Positions 46,425-58,703 of a DNA stretch of 64,000 bases are shown one piece after another (positions within the stretch are counted from its first letter, which is position 1; the number at the start of each line of letters is the position of its first letter). The stretch is from positions 7,094,501-7,158,500 of the forward strand of contig NC_091933.1 of assembly GCF_041260155.1 (NCBI RefSeq), given 5' to 3'. Under the pieces are notes generated by a model that was not told the DNA's origin, made no database searches, and worked only from the letters and a program-made list of their open reading frames with translations. Both the position numbers and the translations under genes were made by a program. This DNA comes from Ptychodera flava. Taxonomy: Eukaryota > Hemichordata > Enteropneusta > Ptychoderidae.

Positions 46425-46630
46425 ATATGTCACGGGAAAAAGGCCTAGTCATCGTGTTACCTTAAACATCTGCTATACCCCAGACGACATAACGTCACCG
46501 CATCTCAGTAAGTCATGTTGTTGTCTTCTGGATTCCATTTTATAATGAGATTGGTTTCATTCACTTGTGAGAAACCAAGTGCACGACGTGCTTTTACTTT
46601 GCAAGTACTTCGGTTTCGCTTTTCAGGTTA

Positions 46631-46865
46631 AAGGGAAACAGTCGTCGGAACTGCTCCTGTGCGACATTCTTGTTTACAAATAATGAATTCCGTGCACAGT
46701 ACCTAGGTGCATCGCATCATCATAGCAGCAACATTTAAATTATACGATGCAGACTATGACCGACATGATTTAATTGTCATCACCATCGTGCCTTCGATAC
46801 AGTGTTGCCATTGGTCGTATGGGTCCCATACGACCTCTGAGCGCAGTTCCGACTACTAGATCACT
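46631..46865. mobile_element. short TIR element (MITE), copy 2
   Basis: Same family as 7021-7252 but inverted. The left end is AAGGGAAACAGTCGTCGGAAC and the right carries GCGCAGTTCCGACTA ... CACTTTAA. Shared interior blocks include ATCGCATCATCATAGC and GGTCGTATGGGTCCCATACGACC. Confidence 0.65.
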
Positions 46866-47342
46866 TTAATACCGATGACTTCAATGATGTTACGCAGTGC
46901 AAAAACTGTCGGAAAATGTAACAAAGTTTAAATACTATCACTACACCGGAATTCCGCATTGGCTGGTGGCTTCGCAAAAGTTCTGTCGTTGGGGGCGCTA
47001 GTCAATACCCTCCTATGGGCACCATGTATTCGAAAGAATAACTGAAAACGTATTTTACATAAACCTGCCACTGTACAAATACCTTTTTGTCCAAAGGCAG
47101 TACCTATACCAAAGTTTTGCCGTAAGACTTTACTCTTTAATAGAATTGAGTATCGTAGGCAAACATGCAGAGGTGTGTTAGTATCTAATGTGTCAGTCAG
47201 AATACCAAGCTACTGCGAGGATATGTTAAAAAGTTCAGTTTAGAAGTTGTGTAGTTCGCGTCAGATCAAACATGACAGACAAGAACACCTGAAAGATACC
47301 AAAAGACTGAACGTGATCTTACAATGTAATCTCTACTGTCAG

Positions 47343-47807
47343 GTTTATCGAGAAAACAGCGACGATTCACACAGTGAGGGCGATGGAAGAGAAGGAGCAG
47401 ATGAAATGGATGGGGACAATTCTAGCACCGGTGACCCTGACGACAAAACACCAACCAAAGAACACTTCAATGCCAACACATACGCCAGCAAGAAAACCAT
47501 ATCTCAAGGCATGCTAGACGTGGCACTGTTGACCGCCAACTCGTCGCATCTCAAACTCCTCTGTCAAAGCTACGTTAGGGGCGACCAGCCTCTATTTTTC
47601 GTGTTACTGGTGACGCTCTTATCTGTGTCGATGGCGCTTCAGGTCGTGGTTGGCGTCTTGCTGCTGATCAAGCTCAAGTGCGACATCGTCAACGGTGATG
47701 ATTCTGTCAAAAGGCGCGCTGACAGGTGCAACGACGCCGCCATGGTACTGGTCATGTTCATTGTCATTGTCAACATTTTAATAGCCTCCTTCTCGAGTGA
47801 TTTGTAG
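47343..47807 (+). CDS. ninjurin-like gene 1, main exon
   Basis: Opens after CTCTACTGTCAG in phase 0 and encodes 154 residues. About 48 acidic, disordered residues (D-D-S-H-S-E-G-D-G) lead to the ninjurin core: F-N-A-N-T-Y-A-S-K-K-T, G-M-L-D-V-A-L-L-T-A-N-S-S-H-L-K-L-L, transmembrane V-T-L-L-S-V-S-M-A-L-Q-V-V-V-G-V-L-L and a second transmembrane A-M-V-L-V-M-F-I-V-I-V-N-I-L-I-A-S-F. Ninjurins are small plasma-membrane proteins; NINJ1 oligomerises through its amphipathic N-terminal helices to rupture the membrane in lytic cell death. The first exon is probably 39598-39675. The frame is intact and it is the best preserved of the plus-strand copies in blocks D1-D3. Confidence 0.9.
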   Translation, partial: VYRENSDDSHSEGDGREGADEMDGDNSSTGDPDDKTPTKEHFNANTYASKKTISQGMLDVALLTANSSHLKLLCQSYVRGDQPLFFVLLVTLLSVSMALQVVVGVLLLIKLKCDIVNGDDSVKRRADRCNDAAMVLVMFIVIVNILIASFSSDL

Positions 47808-49018
47808 GATGGCAGACAGATGTCATCGAAAACTGAAAAATGGAGACTGATTGTAAAGATCAACTACGCGGGTATTGGGAAAATCAATATAACTAAAATT
47901 ATAAGAAAGATATATTGCAGCCTTTTTCTTAAAAACATTATCTCCATATATCGGACCTTGGAAAAAGTTAAACTTTGGAATTTTCGTAAAAACACGAACT
48001 TTGCGTGCTCTGACGAACTCGTGAAAAAATTAGACCAACATTAGAGGAGGAGAAAATAATATGTCTTTATCTTTCACCCGCCCCTCTCTACTCCTGGATA
48101 TAACTGTCGACGTCCGCCTTGAATACAAGATGTTGATGCACATACAATTCAGAGAGTATACAATATGTAATTAAGACTCGCATCAAATGCGATTCCGTGT
48201 TAACTCGTGTTCCGAAATACTTTACAGACGACAGAGCCAACCACTTTGAAGAGAAACAGTTTTACGAAAGAAACCTAAAATAACCCATCAAGAATAACAA
48301 AAAAATACGATATCATTAAATTATAAGTTATACCATATTTTGATTCATGAAATTACCGGCATGTCTCCTTTGACCGAGAGACCTTTTGATATTGGACCCG
48401 GAAGCAATGGTTGTTATGAAATCATTTAGGGCACATTCGCTGTTACTTTTAATAATACGTAGATTATTTTTGTTCATCTAAACGATTTCCTTACTCTGCC
48501 CCCTCACTATTTTTAAATAAAAAAACATTAGCCTTACCACAACGCATCATTGTGTACAACGTGCGATGTTTCTACTGACAAATGAATCATTCTGTACCCG
48601 ACTTACATCCGGCTTTCAACGAGACATAACATTGCATGGTCATAACATACATACGGACACTGGTGACATGAAGTTGAACTGTAAACATTTCAACAGGATC
48701 TTCGGAAAGATGTTGAAAAATACATAAAACGTTACAGCTGAAGTTCGTCTTAGTGTTTAGGGTAAGATTTTTTCGTTTCAAGGCTTTTTAGTTCAATCAC
48801 CTACCACTATGTCCAACCCCCTGAAATGTGGGGATAGTGGGACAGTTAAAGTACACTGACGGACGGATATCAGCTTATAGCTCCAATATGTGAAAGCTCA
48901 AGCCATGATCGATGCCTATACGGTGAATGGTTGATATTTGCTCTAGTTTTCTCTCATTCACTTCGAGGTTGAGAGTGTGGTATCGTTTAGCACCAATGAT
49001 TTGAAAAATTTGTTATAT

Positions 49019-49021
<3 letters not shown>

Positions 49022-49095
<74 letters not shown>

Positions 49096-49100
49096 TATGT
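49022..49100. repeat. (AT)n microsatellite
   Basis: About 33 AT units, then an interrupted AT/GT tail up to about 49165. Confidence 0.95.
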
Positions 49101-50323
49101 GTGTATATATGTAATATGTATATTTATGTATTTATGTATATATGTGTCTGTGTCTGTGTCTGTATGTCAACAGAAATATGTCAAACAAGGTGAGTCATAG
49201 GGACAACATTATTGAAAAACCTCGGCTGCCCTGTGACCTTTTGATTCACTACGTTTTTGAAAACTCTAAACGGATCGGTTTTACTTCCCCTGTACAAACG
49301 CTGCGGTACTTCCTGTAAATAATAGAACCAACTAAAGGTGTTAGGCTATAGATCAATCTGTCTGAGAAATCGACTGCCATGTGATCCTTACGTACAAAAT
49401 GATTACAACTATGCAAATTATAGCATTTGCCAATTTCGGAAAATATATACTTTAATGGAGTTTCAAGCACCTTTTTCAGAGAAGTCGTTGTTTCGACACT
49501 ATAAATATGCAATTTTCCTTAGAGGGTAAATGACAAAATAACATCATACTTTTCAAGAACAATACATGTACATTGTATATGATAGTCGACGCACCTATAG
49601 CATGGACCAAGTGATTTTATATAATTTTGTCATATGCATTGCTCATCAACGTTTGTTTTCTTCCTAAAGAACTGCTTTGACAAGTTTGTCATTTCAGATG
49701 AAAGGGGACAAATCTTGCACCAGGATTGAGACCAATGCAAGTAGTCATTGCATATGCAGACAACTGACACTGCGTACAGTGCCCGGGTCTGAGTGTCTCA
49801 GGGTGTATTTTTGGCCGTAAATAATTTCATTCTCAGCTAACTTTGATTCGTAGAAATGGTTGTATACTTTCTCCTAACGTTCATAAACCAGTATACAATC
49901 TTGTTCCTATTTGCATGTTTTAGAACCACGGAAGCCATATAACGCTGCCAAGGACGTGCATGCAAAATTTATACGGCCAAGGACAAAAGAGCAGTAAGTT
50001 ATCACCAATCAAACATTTTTTCCAACACCGGGTGAGTAACATTAAAAACAATCAAATTAATTTGGTCATTCAAGTGTGTATAATTTCCAAAGTTAGTGAT
50101 CTTACACAGGACTGGAGATATCCCATGTTTAATTATGAGTACGACTGGTGATTCCTTGGGGACGTCTACGATGTCTCCCATATGTAGACAAATTCATAGA
50201 CTGGTTTTAAAAATTCTGCAAACATACTTTTGAGAACGGTTCTCTATTCCCATATTTAAATCATTTGGAAAATTATGCTTGATGAGAAAGATTATAGTAA
50301 TTTTGTAAAATTTTCCACAGACT

Positions 50324-50446
50324 GTTTCCACAGCAATACAGAATAATACGATGGAAAGCAAGGCGTTTCCACAGCAATACAGAATAATACGATGGAAAGC
50401 AAGGTGTTTCCACAGCAATACAGAATAATAGGATGGAAAGTAAGGA
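50324..50446. repeat. three tandem 41-bp units
   Basis: Units start at 50324, 50365 and 50406 with GTTTCCACAGCAATACAGAA. The third differs by a few bases. It creates a repetitive open frame on the minus strand that is not a gene. Confidence 0.93.
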
Positions 50447-51240
50447 GACTAGTCGCACCTGTTTCATAAAACAAAAGATATTGATGTTTCCAAAGGAAAT
50501 GATAAAAGAAAGTTACTTGCTGACTTCTCAGAGAATGAGCCCTTCAGTTTGTCTTAACCTGTTTCCCAGCGCTACCTGCAGAATATGTGACTTTAATTGT
50601 ATTTTAATGGTTATTTTGTAATTATTACTGAAATATCTAAACGCACATTTGCTAAATATTGTTGGACAATGTTATATGCTTAAGCTTTCTGTTATTGCTT
50701 GTATGAAGAGCAGGAAAAGTTATACGAAAAGCAACTATCATTGGTACAAATCAAACAGAATTGTGGTAATTTAACGTGCTGTGCGCGTGATACAATGGTT
50801 CGCTAATCAGCGATTTTTGGGTTTTTTGTGAAAAAATACTGATTTGACTCTACTGGACAAAAATGTTTCAAGGCAAAATTTGAAAAAAAAAATCGGCCAG
50901 GCTGGGTGAAAAACTTAATTCTTGCCATACCCATTTCCTCCAGCTCCCCCAGAAATCAAATGGTTCATTCCTAACGCTAATTCTGGTTGCCACCGAGGTT
51001 ACGTTTGATGTGCTTCCTCTGGGGAAAACTCTGAATACTACTGTAACTGTGATTTCGTTTACACTGGATAGATCTTTAACACGACGATAAACAAGGACTT
51101 TTGTACCTCTTTCCCACTGCTTGTTGACGGGGAGGTCATGTTTTACAATGGGGAGGTCACATGTAGTAGAAAGGCAGCAGGGGAGTCACACTTCTGTGGA
51201 GGACTAATACACGTCAAACGTCCCCGGCCAGCTGCCCGTC

Positions 51241-51331
51241 TTGCTGCGGATCCGTAGCCCTACCACTCCCTTTGCTGGTTGTGTTGGGGACAACCAGCAA
51301 AGGGAGTGGTAGGGCTACGAATCCGCAGCAA
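51241..51331. mobile_element. 91-bp foldback with 9-bp flanking direct repeats
   Basis: The 42-bp arms 51241-51282 and 51290-51331 are reverse complements with one mismatch, around a 7-nt loop. CTGCCCGTC lies directly outside both arms (51232-51240 and 51332-51340). Two near-perfect arms plus a flanking duplication suggest a tiny foldback transposon, though a template-switch event could also create this. Confidence 0.7.
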
Positions 51332-51340
51332 CTGCCCGTC

Positions 51341-51919
51341 ATGAATACAGAACGGTCCCATTACGATGGGAGCGACAATTTATGTGCTGATTGTGCAACG
51401 TTTGCAGTGATCAGACAGTAGTTGCTGAACACGTGACACTAACTAATAGTAGAGACAAGGCATGTAAATGAAGATGAATGGAAAATTCTGTTGTTGCAGG
51501 GGTTTCGTCGTTTCCTGTCCTCTGGTATAGTATTATCGTCTGGAACGAGGCGTGGGCGCGCTCCCAACTTTGACTCTCAACTGTACTTCATTTCAGTCAT
51601 TGTAGAACTATGAGTCATCCCCGCACGGGTTTTCCCCTTCATGGAGGTCAAAACTATATAATATAGGATTCTCCCGAAGTAGTTCCTGTTCCGCCTTTTC
51701 CCAAAACATCCCTGCATGCTATCCCGCTGTAAAACATTGTATAATATACGTCACATTTCTCTCTGTGTAAACTGAACACTCATGAATTTGTGGCGGGACC
51801 GTGCAACTTGATCCCGGGTATCAAGTCCCTGGCCTTTAAGGCTTCCATTGTGATTTCCCCGGCAACTTCGCACATGATACTGTCATACCATTGAATCTGA
51901 ACACCGCCCCGATTTTTTA
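51341..51919. other. intergenic, no gene seen
   Basis: No supported features. The frame at 51780-52019 (minus) overlaps the duplicated flank and has no domain. Confidence 0.5.
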
Positions 51920-53115
51920 CATCGCCAGATAACGCAACCAGTAACCTACAACGACCTTGTTGACATACTGCAGGCCGCCATGCGCTAATCAAAGCAGTCT
52001 TAGAGCCATCATTGCGCAATGATGGGGAGAGACGACAAGCTTGACTGCATAGAATAGGGCACAGACAAGGTTGGCGGTATGGTTGGAAAAAAGTGTAACG
52101 AAAAAAATATTAATGCTAAAGAGAGTTGTCATTAATTTTGATAATCAGGGGGCCTATAATTGCACGATTTCAAGGAAACAGAGACTGGCACTGCATTAGA
52201 AATGAAATATTTCTGTCTGTTTTCCTTTTTTATCAGCGATATAATTTTAGTGGCAACTAGCCAAGATTACGCAGTTACACTTTCAGTCCAAGTCTGAATG
52301 GATGTGTGGTATTGCATCATTTAGAGCGAATTGGATGTATATTACTGGTCGAATTTTCCATGAAATATTATCACATGCATGTGCAAGTACCGTGCCTCGC
52401 GAACAACTGTATTTAGCGCTTGAAATTCTACTCCTTGCTTAGACTAGATGCAAGAATTGTCCTCTTTCGTTTTCACTGTTTGTCGGAAAAAACCCCATCG
52501 ATCTCCGTTCACTCATGCTGAGCAGTAGTGATATTGAATGATATATTTTTCAGAAATGACTTGTCAATTGTGACCAACCGACCTTGGAATGTTGTGCGCG
52601 GGTCATGCATGGCTCCTTCAAACGCGTTGTTCTCTTACGGGTGACATATATATCACGGGGTTTTAGACAATATTTTTCTTACAGCCTCGCTATCATTGAT
52701 TGTGTTCGTTCTCGTAGACTGCCTTCGTAAGTAGTTTGGCGGGGGGGGGGGGGGGGGTTCCGACGAAATGTTTCAGAAAATTTCAAGCGCTCCTATTTCG
52801 CGTGCAGCTTAAAATTTACACTTAAATACAAAAGGGACAACATCGAATTTTGATATTACTTGTGGTATTTGCTCTCTGAATCGATTGCTTTCGTGTTCAA
52901 CTGTCTCGATTATGCTGAACTGTTAAATTTTGCATCAAACAAGAAGCTTTTAAATTTTTTTACATGAACTATATTGCAGACTGATGAATTTTTCGAAAGA
53001 AAGAACTTACAAGACGAAAAAATCTTCAACTAAAGTTACAGCATAAACATTTTAGTGGCTTCTGCTGTCTATGCTTGTCGGTATGATAAGGCTTTGTTGG
53101 CAAGCTTACTACAGT
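51920..53115 (+). repeat. segmental duplication, 3' flank of the ninjurin block (copy of 36480-37440)
   Basis: Shared ordered blocks with 36480-37440: ACGACCTTG, CTGCAGG, TTCTAAGAGCCATC-like, TTGATTGTGTTCGTTCTCGTA, the TTTCGNGTGCAGCTTAAAA run, GAATTTTGATATTAC, CTCTGAATCGATTGCTTT and GTATGATAAGGCTTTG. An 18-base G-run at about 52741-52758 is specific to this copy. It supports a model in which 47.3-53.1 kb is the third member of the duplicated unit. Confidence 0.8.
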
Positions 53116-53554
53116 TCATTTAAACTTTTTTCAAACACTAACAATCTTTATGTTCTCCCTACGATATTACAGCTAACTGAGGTTCAGGAAAACAAATAAA
53201 TAACATCAACTAATGGAATTAGATACACTCTTCTTCATGGGTAGATGGATTGCGTTTCTGTCAAATGTCTCTCTCTGTAAGGCTAACACCATCGTGTTTA
53301 TGGGTCTTCCATCTTGATGATTTTTGCCCTCTGGCCTAATCTACGTGTGATGCATACCACTTTCACCGACTTCAGGTGAACTGAACTCCTTACAAGCTGA
53401 GTAGCCAGATATGTCATAATTGATTCCGTAGTTTGCTAATCCGTGAAAACCACGGGAAGATCAACAATTCGACTGAAGATTAACGTCAGCCCAACGGGGT
53501 GTCTAAAATATATCTTTTCCTTGTGTGAAAAGAACCAAAATATCAAGGACCCTC

Positions 53555-53760
53555 ATAGACTTGGTTCAAGTCTATGATTTGTGATTGTATGTATAAGTGG
53601 GATGAACGCGATGAGTTGTGTTGTTTTCATATGAAACGAATTAGTGGGGTGAGCGCCATGGGATTGGACGCTATAAAGGGGAGTTTCGCGGCCTGGAATC
53701 CGGCAGAAACTAACTAACTATATTGCGCAGACTCAAAGGGAACGTGTTCGATCGCTACCA
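53555..53760 (-). repeat. dispersed repeat, inverted partner of 15815-16050
   Basis: Begins ATAGACTTGGTTCAAGTCTATG (a palindrome). In reverse complement it reads CATCGCGTTCA, CACCCCACT, AAACTCCCCT and GCGCAATATAG in the same order as the partner. Confidence 0.6.
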
Positions 53761-56700
53761 GGGCGCTGGGCTACCAAATTTCATAAAAAAGAGACACCAG
53801 GGAAACTGTTGCAAATCATTTATTTTTTGAAAATTCATCGGCTTGAACTAAGTCAAGGATTCTCACTGTAACACTCCGATAGTTTTGCCGCTCCCTTCTC
53901 TTCGTCTGACCACGCTTTGTCAGTATTTTCGCTAGAATTGAGTTCGAAAAGTGAACTACTATTACGCAACCACTAATACTGAACATGCGACCTGGAGTTG
54001 ATATATTACAACGCAATGTGATATGTGAATGGTGGCACGTGTTTCAGAACACACCGGGTCGCGCATTCCCATATATGGAAGACAGACAGCGGAAGTGCTG
54101 TATGGGTACACTTTATATGATTTGAAAAGAGATTGCAAAGAAAAGGCACACACCTTCCCGGAACTGCGAGGCTCAATTTAGAACTGTCAGTGGGGATCGA
54201 GTGGCTGCATTGCTTTGTCTGTGTTGACCTTCGATGCCAAACATGGAAATGGTGGGCGTCGCTGAGACTGGGGAATTCCCACGGCTATGAATATGCATCT
54301 ATCCCACAGTGTGGACTGATCAAAAACACGTGAAATGTAGTACTAGTAAGCATTAAAGAAGTACGTTGAAGAGCAGTGAACATCTTTGACCTACACAGCA
54401 TCAAAGGCTCGTAACAGAACATCCAGAGCAAAATCTACATACTGTCTCCCGAACAGGTAAGTCAGGACAGTTTTCTCACTTCCCATTTTCTACGTTAAGA
54501 AGTAAGGCGATGCCTATAACGTGTATTGGGTTCTTGCGTTCGCGCCGCAAATCACGTAGTTGTCCTTTAAAGCTTGACAGCTATTCATCGTTGCGCCACG
54601 GCATCGGCTCCGCTCAAAAGGTGGAAGTGTCTAGTGTATAGACGACCTCGTATCAAGCAGGAGAACGTCAGACTCTGTTGAAGCTAACTGCACATTAAGT
54701 TTGTTTCAGGCAGCTTTCCAAACAGTCTCCGGGTACTCGTCACGTGTCCCGTTTTTTTTAAAGGGGAGAACGGTAGGACAGCGACATTCGTCTGAACGTT
54801 CGTGTGTACTCTTCAGAAAGAGAGAGAAAAAGACAACTACAGCGACGAGATAACTCAGAAGCTGTGGGAAATGTATGATTACATGTACCTACCCTTAGCT
54901 GTTACTTGAGGAAGTCGTTTCTAATGTTGACCGTCCTGGATCAGAGTCAATTAACTCAAAGATACTAGCATCAGTGTACAATTTTTAGTGTAAAGGGTCC
55001 GACGGCTTGTCTTCCGCATTACTTCAACTCGTGAAATTACGTCGACTTTATTTGTTGCTCTTCTATCGACTCAAAAATTGAATGTTTATTTGGTTGTTCT
55101 TGTCACAAACTACCCCCAAAGAGGGGTAAAACTGCAGCAAGTAAAAATGAATGCAATAAAAATACTGACTGACTAGCGGGAGATAAGAACACTTGTAAAA
55201 ATGCAGAGGATAAAAACACGGATGTTTCGGGTTCAACCCTTACGTCAGCACTTAAACATGAAGGAGAAACGTGGAAATACAAGAGCTAAAACAACCAATC
55301 ATGTGAGGGACACATTAATCGCATTGAATTGTACATTCATCCAAGTGGTGCAAGAGTGCCAAGTTAAAAAACTGTGGCCTGTTCTAGTTAGTTCCACTCA
55401 CACAAGAGAAAGCATTGATGTCAACCACCTCTTGCCAATGCAATTGCATCCTTGGTTGTCACTGTATGGTTGTTTGCTTTAGAAAAAAAAGCAGTATGCC
55501 GGAGTGATCTTATGAACATCGGGTATAAAATAAGTGGAATTCTCGGTCTTTACGTGTTTGTCGCTATCGTTTGCCATTAGAATTTTCGTCTTGCCACATT
55601 AAGTTTGATATTGGTTAAGTTCTGAATTGTATTGACCATTAGTGTCTTGTGTATTGGTCTTTCTGGATGTTGGACATTCGAAGCGTATGGTTGAAACGTG
55701 ATTTACTACGGTGTATGTTTGGGCGAGGACTATTCTGAAGCGGCCGAGCCAGTCCGTGGCCTCCTTTAAATCCAGATTGCATGTCGGCTGTGGTGATATC
55801 CACCGACTGGTATACACGGCCGATGTACGCTCGATTCACCCTCCTGAGTTCTGCATCACGTTCTACGAATCACGCATGACATCGAGTCTATCCTTTATTC
55901 ATCGGCCCAAATTATTGTTATGAACGTGTCCTCACGCACTATCCAGAGGGGAAGTTATCGGTATTGTCTTTCATCTCCACGAATTCGCTAAACTCGCCTG
56001 TGCGTGCATTTTGCCTTCTCGGTACAACCATGACGTAGCTATGTACGCCAGAGGCTTGCATAAACAGTATAGTGTCGATAATCTTCAAATTAAGTAAAGT
56101 TATCACGCTCGGTCCGACTCATACACAATTATGTAGGTAAGACACCATAACTCAGTACTACAATCATGGAGGCTTGACACCATAACTCAGCATTTAGGGT
56201 TTCTTGGGATGGTCCTCATTTCAGGAAAAAGGATGAGGCAAGCCACGGGGAATAACCCGCCCTGCCCGAGTGATAACTTGGATGTGATCCTGTTTAAATT
56301 TGTTCTGGATGTACATATACATAGACTGCATTTGATAAAACAAGTGTCAAAGACTCAATGTGATCAGGTCAAGGTTAAGTACCTCGGTCCGCTGTGAGTG
56401 GGGTAGTCAAATGTGTATAACAGGGCAAAACTACAAAACATTTTCCAGGGCGCATGAAGCGACGAGATTGTATTAAAATTGATGGTGATGTTATGCGGTG
56501 GCACAACGGGCGATGTTTTTGTACCGTGTAAAAAATTATCAAGCTAGGCTTGCAAGATAGTGTAAATGAAAGAGCGAGGCGAACTTGGGAAGATCACAGA
56601 CTAAAGAGGACGACAAAAGCCACATCTCACACACAATTTTTCAACTGTCAAAACAGATCCCTGTTTCAGCATACGGCGTCATTGCATGGCGCATGAAACG

Positions 56701-58561
56701 TATCCATGTCAATTTGAATCTCCAGTCTTCCGCTTTTACACTTCAAATGTTTGTACATAATGGCAAGGATGAATGCCGAGTGTTGTTAATACTGAATCTG
56801 AAGATCAAATGTCATGTAGCTTTAAATCAACACCAGAAGGTCGTATCTCGGGGGAAGAGAAACATTGTAAATATAATACGACCCAAAGAAAAAATGCTTG
56901 CATGCCTGCATGCCGCCTAGGGGTAGACAAACAGCTGGTTTTATGAAATTGTGACCAGAACGGTTTTATTTGCGAGGAAATGTATTTCTTTAACATATCA
57001 TGACCAAAATTAAATTTTTGGGGAAGAAATTGCTGCTCTTATCCTCTCGCTATAATTTGAAAAAAAACGTCTCCCCCTTCCCCGCAAATAAATCTCCATT
57101 TCCCCCTCCCTACTAAAACGTTTCCACTACCCTCATACTACCTTTCCCTCTGCTACCTCTTTACTATATGTTCCTCCCCTACCTGTGAGGAAAACCACCA
57201 ACAACAATCAAATTGTAGTCCTTGTTCACTTGTCGGACATTTTTCATAAATTTTCAGTTGAGCAGTAGAATGAAATGTTCCAGTCCGCTGATGAGAAAAA
57301 AGTGCCAGGCGTCCGTTCCTGGCGGCCCACCGATAGGAAAAATATTACACGCCGCCCGCAAAGTTTTACAACCATATTTTAGCTGGAATAGCTGTGTTGA
57401 CTGTCCCTGATATACCACTGTCTTCCGAGTCTAAATCACGAGATTAATAAGCCTCGCTCGTACTGCGGCATTCCTAAATGCTCGACTCACCCAAATTTCT
57501 CAGAAAGAAACACGTTTGTGTAATCGTTTGAAGAAGGTTGAAGGTTGTACTTGAAAAATCGGGTGAAATTGGAAGGAAGTAAAACCTCCCTATACTACCA
57601 CAGTGAAATATTTATTACTATATTTTGTGCCACAATCTAAGTATCCGTATCATAGCTACCATATTTGCGCAAGATTTAGTTTCTTTACACGCCTATCGGG
57701 ATATTACATCAGAAATTACCAATTGCGAAATTCTCCACTGACGCGACGAAGTCTATAGGTGGCTCCAACCTAGGTCATGTTGATTCATCTCTGCAACAGC
57801 GACTGTGACAAGCCAGGAAGACTTGTGACTTTTTCACACATCAAGAATTTCAGTACTTCAGCTTTTCATTCTTAAAGTCCGCCACTTTTTTCAGTAGCTA
57901 TGTCGTCAGATATTCGAATCGCACAGTTTTGGAACGACATGATGTTTCGCACGGATTTCGTCCCATCTCGTGCAATGTCAGCGCTTTGGCGCAAGTCCAG
58001 CTCACGCCGTCATGAGCAACAGAGGGTCGATGTTTCGAATCGGCTCGTGGGTGCGTGTAAGGAAGTACGGCTCCCTGCCAAATTGTCTTCGTCGGCGACA
58101 GTTGGATTTGACTAGAAAGATAGTTGCAACAAAAGACTGCACGGTTCAAGACCTCAATCTTGGAAAGCAATATCACGAGGCCAGTAACGTAGATGTCCGT
58201 ACTTTCACTCGTCTTCCTAGGGTGATTTGACTGAAATCGAAACAGGTGTCTGTCCGTCTCTAGCGCTTCAAACTTGAAATCCTACGCGTTTGCTTTCTAT
58301 AGTTCTTATCTGTGTTCAGCAGCACGAATGGCGTGATATGGGCGCACAATGAACTAACCATGGCATTAAAGTTACTCTTGCAAGTAGAAAATATTAAAAG
58401 TCATGAACAAAAACCACCATGGCTGGGAGCTGTATAGCCAGAATCTCCCCTGAAGCTTTGCCATCCCTGCCTGTATGCTGCAGAAAGTGCAAGTTCAAGA
58501 ACATGCTTTCCCATCTTTTTCAGAGAGATTGTTTCACTGGACAATTTTCGTTATATTTCAG
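53761..58561. other. intergenic, no confirmed gene
   Basis: Several short frames (54133, 55201, 55599 minus, 57222, 57898) were examined. Only 57258-57410 follows a plausible acceptor (TAAATTTTCAG) with a mildly protein-like P-G-G-P-P-I-G-K-I-L stretch, which I cannot assign. A C-rich, AG-poor patch lies at 57070-57180. The 5' end of ninjurin gene 2 may extend into 58.3-58.56 kb. Confidence 0.4.
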
Positions 58562-58565
58562 AAAG

Positions 58566-58703
58566 ATGACCCTTGGCGCGCAACAAGATACTGAGAAGAT
58601 TGGGCAGGGAAGCCCAGAGACCTCACGTCACCATAACAACACGCGCAACTGCAATGGTAATACTGTTTTCATTCCCATGGCTAGAATACAGTCCGTCTGT
58701 CCG
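58566..58703 (+). CDS. ninjurin-like gene 2, candidate first coding exon
   Basis: ATG lies four bases after an acceptor-like TATATTTCAG, so the 5' UTR is probably spliced. 46 codons (M-T-L-G-A-Q-Q-D-T-E-K-I-G-Q-G-S-P-E-T-S start) end at a consensus donor GTAAGA in phase 0, matching the entry phase of the exon at 59236. An earlier donor at 58657 would give phase 1 and does not fit. The position 530 bp upstream and the phase match support the join; there is no sequence homology to prove it. Confidence 0.55.

Larger units (their letters stand above)
47808..51231. other. downstream of ninjurin gene 1, simple repeats
   Basis: No further gene. Contains an (AT)n run (about 49022-49100), a (TGTC)n scrap, a 3 x 41-bp tandem repeat at 50324-50446, and near 50880-50985 a fragment ending CCCCAGAAATCAAATGGTTC that resembles one end of the 23038 element. 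Confidence 0.5.

Noticed and set aside
57258..57410. Exon of a solute carrier (P-G-G-P-P-I-G-K-I-L stretch after an acceptor)
   Set aside because: Too short, no donor, and the resemblance is to a few residues only.
57898..58230. Overlapping frames on both strands (71-92 codons)
   Set aside because: Composition similar on both strands, no domain, no consistent splice sites.
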